Part shown: one piece after another, positions 25,271 to 28,859 of the stretch
Position numbering within the stretch: the stretch's first letter is position 1
How the letters are laid out: each line of letters begins with the position of its first letter
Source: CAZQKW01 sp964594075
Lineage (GTDB): Bacteria; Desulfobacterota; WTBG01; CAIYCZ01
Direction: 5' to 3'
Assembly: GCA_964594075.1 (NCBI GenBank)
Contig: CAZQKW010000042.1
Coordinates: forward strand, 1-28,859
DNA length: 28,859 bases
Notes under the pieces: generated by a model
What the model was told of the DNA's origin: nothing
The model's database searches: none
The model's input: only the letters and a program-made list of their open reading frames with translations
Program-made: the position numbers and the translations under genes

Positions 25271-26272
25271 GTGAATCCTACGTGTTATGGAAAAAGAAAA
25301 TATAAGCATTTAAGCATAACAGAACGAGAGTTAATCGGTATTTTAAAAGAACAGCATACGTCTCTCAGAAAGATCGCCCTGGAAGTCAACGGAGACCCAA
25401 CAACCATTTTCCGGGAGCTGAAGTGTAATGCACCACCTGTGCATACGAGGTACTATCTGGCTCACAAAGCACACCAGCGGTTAGCGAACCGTAACAGCAC
25501 TGCCCATCAACGGCAACGGCTTAGACATGATACGCTACGAACCTCTGTACAGGAAAAGCTTTCCTTAAGGTGGTCTCCCGAACAAATCTCAGGCAGACTC
25601 TCCAAGGATAAGCCTGGGTTTTCTATCAGCCATGAGGCAGTGTATCAGTATATTTACCACGACCCTGCTGAACTCATAACGCTGCGTGCCAGATCACATA
25701 CACAGCGTCACCCGAACGGGCATAGCCGAAAACCCAAAACGTCCCATATTGCTAACTGGGTCAGCATCCAGGCTCGGCCAGAGGGTATTGCAACACGAAC
25801 ACACATCGGCAACTGTGAATCAAACACCATGGTATCACGACAAAGCACCGCAGCGCTTCTGTTCCGGATTGAACGCAAAGCCAGGGTCACCCTGATTGAA
25901 AAGCTTCAGCACAAAACAGCTCGGGATAGCTCTCTGGGTATCATCATGCGTTTAGTGGCACTGCTACAGCACCTCAAACAAACCATTACCTATGATAACG
26001 GCTCAGAAAATACTGAGCATGAAACAGTGAACCAGAAACTGCCAACCCGCTGCTATTTTTGTAATCCGTATCATAGTTGGGAGAAGGTATCGGTGGAAAA
26101 TACCGCGGGACTTGTCCGCCGCATCTTCCCTAAGAAAACTAATTGTACCGATGTGACAGCATCAGAAAATACAAACGTTGAAAATTTACTTAACAACAGA
26201 CCACGAAAATGCTTACAATACCTCACGCAACTTGAAGCTATGGCTAATGAATGTGTTGCATTTACTCGTTGA
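25271..26272 (+). CDS. IS30-family transposase, probably catalytically impaired
   Basis: A full-length 333-residue transposase of the IS30 DDE family. The N-terminal helix-turn-helix region reads YKHLSITERELIGIL then SLRKIALEVN and TTIFREL. A WSPEQISGRL block follows (101-110). In the catalytic core the second Asp (YDNG, Asp242) and the Glu (SVENTAG, Glu276) are present. The first catalytic block, normally WE(G/A)D, here reads CESN (182-185), with Asn185 where Asp is expected and Trp and Gly also changed. Loss of the first Asp should abolish strand transfer, yet the frame is uninterrupted. GTG at 25271 is the start, with AAGGAGG at 25251-25257, slightly far away. The copy is probably inactive, or a rare variant. 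Confidence 0.9.
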   Translation: MNPTCYGKRKYKHLSITERELIGILKEQHTSLRKIALEVNGDPTTIFRELKCNAPPVHTRYYLAHKAHQRLANRNSTAHQRQRLRHDTLRTSVQEKLSLRWSPEQISGRLSKDKPGFSISHEAVYQYIYHDPAELITLRARSHTQRHPNGHSRKPKTSHIANWVSIQARPEGIATRTHIGNCESNTMVSRQSTAALLFRIERKARVTLIEKLQHKTARDSSLGIIMRLVALLQHLKQTITYDNGSENTEHETVNQKLPTRCYFCNPYHSWEKVSVENTAGLVRRIFPKKTNCTDVTASENTNVENLLNNRPRKCLQYLTQLEAMANECVAFTR

Positions 26273-26273
26273 A
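26252..26273 (-). repeat. IS30 right terminal inverted repeat
   Basis: The reverse complement matches the left end at 25231-25250. It contains the last codons and stop of the transposase. Confidence 0.7.
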
Positions 26274-26326
26274 TGTAGCGGAGTAATAAAAATTTTTTCA
26301 TATTATTGCATTCTGAAAGGAATTGT

Positions 26327-27337
26327 ATGATCAGCGTCGGAGTAGTCGGCTGTGGATATTGGGGGCCAAACTTAATCAGAAATTTCATAACGTGTCCTGA
26401 TACGGAACTATGTTGGGCCTGTGATATCGATGAGGAACGGATCACAAAAGTTTTAAAATCTTATCCGGGTGTTAAATGGACGACTGATATTATGCATATT
26501 CTTAACAATAAGGACATAGATGCTATTGCGATTGCAACCCCGGTGAATAGTCATTACCCGATCGCCAGATCGGCTTTAGAAGCAGGCAAACATGTTCTTG
26601 TTGAGAAGCCTCTTGCTTCAAGTGTTGCAGAAGGAGAGCACTTGGTGAGACTTGCCAGAGAAAAAGGCTTGCAATTAATGTGCGATCACACCTTCTGTTA
26701 CACCGGGGCAGTTCGCAAAATAAAACAAATTATTACTTCAGGCGATTTAGGAAAAATTCTTTATTTTGATTCCGTGCGAATTAATCTGGGTCTTTTTCAG
26801 AACGATATTAATGTGATTTGGGACCTCGCTCCTCATGATTTATCAATCCTTGATTTTCTTATTGATAAAATCCCCCATTCAGTGAGTGCACATGGTGTTT
26901 GTCATGCGGGAAACGATATTGAAAACATAGCCTACGTTACTCTCAGATATGAAGACACTTTTATTGCCCATTTTCATCTTAACTGGCTTTCTCCTGTCAA
27001 GATAAGACAAACCATTATTGGTGGAAGCGAAAAAATGCTGGTATGGAATGATTTAGAGCCCGGCGAAGTTATTAAAATTTATGATAAAGGGATTGTGGTA
27101 AAAAAGGATGAACACGAAGCTAAAAACCGCTTGCTGGTTTCTTATCGTTCCGCAGATATGCATTCGCCTCGGGTTGATGACACTGAGGCCTTGGCTGTTA
27201 TGGTCAAAGAATTTGCAGCATGCATTAATGAAAACCGGCCTGCCCTCACAGACGGAGAAGCGGGGTTACGCGTCCTTAAAGTTCTTGAAGCTACCCAACG
27301 ATCAATAAAAGCCGATGGCGCTAATGTTCGTATTTAA
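26327..27337 (+). CDS. Gfo/Idh/MocA family sugar-nucleotide dehydrogenase
   Basis: A 336-residue NAD(P)-dependent oxidoreductase. The ATG at 26327 is chosen over one seven codons upstream because GAAAGGA lies just before it and the Rossmann motif VGVVGCGYWGPN follows directly (4-15). The family EKP motif is at 93-95 (Lys94 probable catalytic base) and APHDLSI supplies His170 and Asp171. The gene lies 21 bp before an aminotransferase gene. A Gfo/Idh dehydrogenase next to a DegT aminotransferase is the arrangement used to make 3-amino sugars, as in WbpB-WbpE acting on UDP-GlcNAcA, so a nucleotide-sugar 3-dehydrogenase is the best guess. The exact substrate is not readable. It resembles the 7675 enzyme only at family level. 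Confidence 0.9.
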   Translation: MISVGVVGCGYWGPNLIRNFITCPDTELCWACDIDEERITKVLKSYPGVKWTTDIMHILNNKDIDAIAIATPVNSHYPIARSALEAGKHVLVEKPLASSVAEGEHLVRLAREKGLQLMCDHTFCYTGAVRKIKQIITSGDLGKILYFDSVRINLGLFQNDINVIWDLAPHDLSILDFLIDKIPHSVSAHGVCHAGNDIENIAYVTLRYEDTFIAHFHLNWLSPVKIRQTIIGGSEKMLVWNDLEPGEVIKIYDKGIVVKKDEHEAKNRLLVSYRSADMHSPRVDDTEALAVMVKEFAACINENRPALTDGEAGLRVLKVLEATQRSIKADGANVRI

Positions 27338-27358
27338 AATAGGCATATTGATATTACA

Positions 27359-28609
27359 ATGATCCCAATTGCAAAACCATTTATGGGAGAAGAAGAAGCT
27401 GAGGCTGTCCGCAAAGCAATACTTTCCGGATGGATCACACAAGGCCCGCAAGTGCGTGAATTTGAAAACCAGTTTGCAAAAATGGTGGGGGCCCATTTTG
27501 CATGCGCAGTTTCAAGCGCAACTACTGCTTTGCATTTGGCGTTACTGGCAGTTGGTGTAAAGCCTGGTAATGTGGTAATTACGGTCAGCCATAGTTTTAT
27601 AGCAACCGCAAATGCAGTGCGGCACTGTGGCGCTGAGCCGGTATTCATTGATATAGATCCTGCTACGTTTAATATGGATCCAATGGAACTTGAACGGGTT
27701 ATTAGTGAGCAATTTTTCACGCGCAACGGTGGTCTCTATTATAAGCAGGTGAAACGGCTTTTAGTTGGAGAATCGCCACTGAGGTATTGTGACAAGACAA
27801 GTGATTCGTTTGGACACTTGACCGCTATTATGCCAGTTCACCAAATAGGCATTCCGTGCGATATGGCAGCTATCACCCAAATTGCTCAACGACATAATAT
27901 CCCCGTCGTAGAGGATGCTGCATGCGCTGCTGGTAGCGAGTTGTCTTTGGATGGCGGTAAAACGTGGGAGAAAATAGGCAAACCCCATGGCGACATAGCC
28001 TGCTTTAGTTTTCATCCGCGCAAACTTATTACGACCGGTGAAGGGGGGATGATTACTACAAACAGCGCTAAAATTGATACCACCTGCAGACTTCTACGCC
28101 AACACTGCATGAACATTTCGGATACAGTTCGTCATGATGCGCGACAAGGTATTTTTGAGGACTATCTGCATACAGGCTTTAATTACCGGATGTCAGATAT
28201 ACAGGCAGCAATTGGAATTGAACAGCTAAAAAAGCTTGATAATATTTTAATTGGACGTCAGCGTCTTGCTGCAAGATACCATGAATTGCTAAGTGGTTTG
28301 TCCCAAATAAAGCTATTCTTTCCTCATCAAAACATGCATCCAAATTGGCAAAGTTACCCTATTCAACTTTATAATATTTCACCAATCAAATGCAAAAGTA
28401 TCATGCAATATCTGCAGGAAAAAGGGATTTCTACACGGTCTGGTATAATGAATGCGCACCAGGAACCAGCATATCAGAAAGCAGGCTGGTTTTTGCCTAA
28501 CAGTGAACAGTGTCATGATAATACAATACATTTACCATTTTTTATTGGATTGACGGCACAGGATATGGACTATATTGTAGCGAGTCTTAAAATCATCCTG
28601 AAAAAATAA
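27359..28609 (+). CDS. DegT/DnrJ/EryC1/StrS family PLP-dependent sugar aminotransferase
   Basis: A pyridoxal-phosphate enzyme that aminates a keto nucleotide sugar in the cytoplasm. Landmarks: MIPIAKPFMG at the start, SGWITQGP (23-30), SSATTALHLAL (52-62), EDAACAAGS (185-193, Asp186 contacting the PLP ring), and SFHPRKLITTGEGG (217-230) with Schiff-base Lys222. GFNYRMSDIQAAIG is typical of the family. It is 416 residues rather than the usual 360-390. The extra length is mainly an insert of about 35 residues around 118-155, between VISEQFF and the MPVHQIGIPCD strand. It follows the Gfo/Idh dehydrogenase by 21 bp and should aminate that enzyme's keto product (inference). An acetyltransferase that would complete a WbpB-E-D-type pathway is not seen before the window ends. 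Confidence 0.92.
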   Translation: MIPIAKPFMGEEEAEAVRKAILSGWITQGPQVREFENQFAKMVGAHFACAVSSATTALHLALLAVGVKPGNVVITVSHSFIATANAVRHCGAEPVFIDIDPATFNMDPMELERVISEQFFTRNGGLYYKQVKRLLVGESPLRYCDKTSDSFGHLTAIMPVHQIGIPCDMAAITQIAQRHNIPVVEDAACAAGSELSLDGGKTWEKIGKPHGDIACFSFHPRKLITTGEGGMITTNSAKIDTTCRLLRQHCMNISDTVRHDARQGIFEDYLHTGFNYRMSDIQAAIGIEQLKKLDNILIGRQRLAARYHELLSGLSQIKLFFPHQNMHPNWQSYPIQLYNISPIKCKSIMQYLQEKGISTRSGIMNAHQEPAYQKAGWFLPNSEQCHDNTIHLPFFIGLTAQDMDYIVASLKIILKK

Positions 28610-28622
28610 ACTTTATGTGCTA

Positions 28623-28667
28623 ACATTGGAATAAAACCGTACAGTGACATTGGTATTAAAGCGTACA
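28623..28667 (+). repeat. Two imperfect 21-bp direct repeats
   Basis: 28623-28643 (ACATTGGAATAAAACCGTACA) and 28647-28667 match at 18 of 21 positions, with a 24-base period. They lie 14 bp past the aminotransferase stop and about 140 bp before the terminal repeat. Paired sites like this occur at the ends of some insertion sequences or as binding sites; no family can be assigned. Confidence 0.6.
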
Positions 28668-28738
28668 TAAATATGCCATAAAGAAACTATAAAGTTTTAT
28701 TGAAAATCCAAAAAAGCACACAAAGGAGCTTAAGTATT

Positions 28739-28771
28739 ATGAAACATGAAGAAGATTTAAAAAATTCATAA
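28739..28771 (+). other. Ten-codon open frame behind a strong ribosome site
   Basis: AAAGGAG (28722-28728) is followed at good spacing by ATG and ten codons (MKHEEDLKNS) ending in TAA. An overlapping frame continues open for 29 more codons into the terminal repeat (through KKQQDFPQKTGIEIVEMA) before its own stop, so this could be the broken start of a longer gene, perhaps of a mobile element. It could equally be chance. The rest of 28610-28859 holds only the direct repeats and the terminal repeat. Confidence 0.25.
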
Positions 28772-28805
28772 AGCACTACCTGTTTATAATCAAGTGAAAA
28801 AACAG

Positions 28806-28857
28806 CAGGACTTTCCCCAAAAAACAGGGATAGAAATTGTGGAGATGGCATAAGCAG
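28806..28857 (-). repeat. Right copy of the perfect 52-bp inverted repeat
   Basis: Exact reverse complement of bases 1-52. Only two further bases (AG) follow before the window ends. Upstream of the match (28791-28805) the sequence differs from the left copy but resembles the stretch at 13595-13609, so the 13.6-kb relative shares more with this end than with the left one. Confidence 0.9.
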
Positions 28858-28859
28858 AG

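Larger units (their letters stand above)
25231..26273 (+). mobile_element. IS30-family insertion sequence
   Basis: A 1,043-bp element with one transposase gene. The left end at 25231 (TTCAATAAAAGTGCAACACT) and the reverse complement of the right end (TTCAACGAGTAAATGCAACACA) form imperfect terminal inverted repeats, sharing TTCAA and TGCAACAC. The right repeat overlaps the transposase stop codon. No convincing short target duplication is visible next to either end. It sits between the SGNH gene and the sugar dehydrogenase gene, so it may have separated or joined these two gene groups. Confidence 0.85.

Noticed and set aside
1..28859. Circular element suggested by matching ends
   Set aside because: The end match is inverted, not direct, so the ends cannot join into a circle through it.
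28739..28859. Programmed -1 frameshift at a TTTAAAA string in the short final open frame
   Set aside because: The -1 frame stops again after about ten codons, and the longer overlapping frame is in the +1 register, so this slippery string does not join them.
1..28859. CRISPR arrays, tRNA or rRNA genes
   Set aside because: No regularly spaced repeats and no tRNA T-arm or rRNA-like conserved strings were seen on either strand.

Overview
The window is a surface-polysaccharide / glycoconjugate locus from a Gram-negative-type bacterium of moderate GC. By eye, about half G+C in the left two thirds and clearly more AT-rich around 24.0-25.1 kb. Genes for nucleotide-sugar making (glucose-1-phosphate cytidylyltransferase, a sugar-nucleotide dehydratase/epimerase, two Gfo/Idh/MocA oxidoreductases, a DegT-type aminotransferase, a mutase-like flavoprotein) are mixed with four GT2 glycosyltransferases and five polytopic GT-C-like membrane proteins. 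The RNase II-like protein, with its small SH3-like N-terminus, looks most like those of Desulfobacterota-type bacteria; this taxonomic hint is weak, and lineages such as Omnitrophota are also possible.

Layout. 1-219: end of a 52-bp repeat, a near-consensus sigma70 promoter and a leader. 220-936 (+): small exported membrane protein of unknown function. 937-1531: non-coding stretch with a MITE-like element and a possible structured RNA. 1532-5595 (+): UvrD/PcrA-type helicase and an RNase II/R family exoribonuclease, the only housekeeping genes. 5656-7539 (-): polytopic membrane protein (paralogue A). 7675-10147 (+): Gfo/Idh/MocA oxidoreductase followed by a B12-binding-type radical SAM enzyme. 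10154-13459 (-): rfbF-like cytidylyltransferase, dehydratase/epimerase and two GT2 enzymes, in that transcription order. 13748-16327 (-): GT2 enzyme and polytopic membrane protein (paralogue B). 16643-25126 (+): six tightly packed genes (three GT-C-like proteins, a UDP-galactopyranose-mutase-like flavoprotein, a GT2 enzyme, a membrane-anchored SGNH hydrolase). 25231-26273: an IS30-family element. 26327-28609 (+): Gfo/Idh/MocA dehydrogenase and DegT/DnrJ/EryC1/StrS aminotransferase. 28610-28859: short repeats and the second, inverted copy of the 52-bp repeat.

How the genes may work together (inference). The cytidylyltransferase/dehydratase and dehydrogenase/aminotransferase pairs would make deoxy- and amino-sugar nucleotides. 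The GT2 enzymes, several of them polyprenyl-phosphate-sugar-synthase-like, would load sugars onto lipid carriers. The GT-C proteins would transfer those sugars on the outer face of the inner membrane, and the SGNH protein could trim or acylate the product. No Wzx, Wzy, Wzz or ABC exporter was recognised.

The most unusual signals are: the exact 52-bp inverted repeat bounding the window, with a diverged relative at 13.6 kb; an IS30 transposase whose first catalytic Asp position reads Asn; a GT-C protein with a long soluble C-terminal tail bearing a loosely repeated motif; the paired divergent paralogues; and the oxidoreductase/radical SAM pair.
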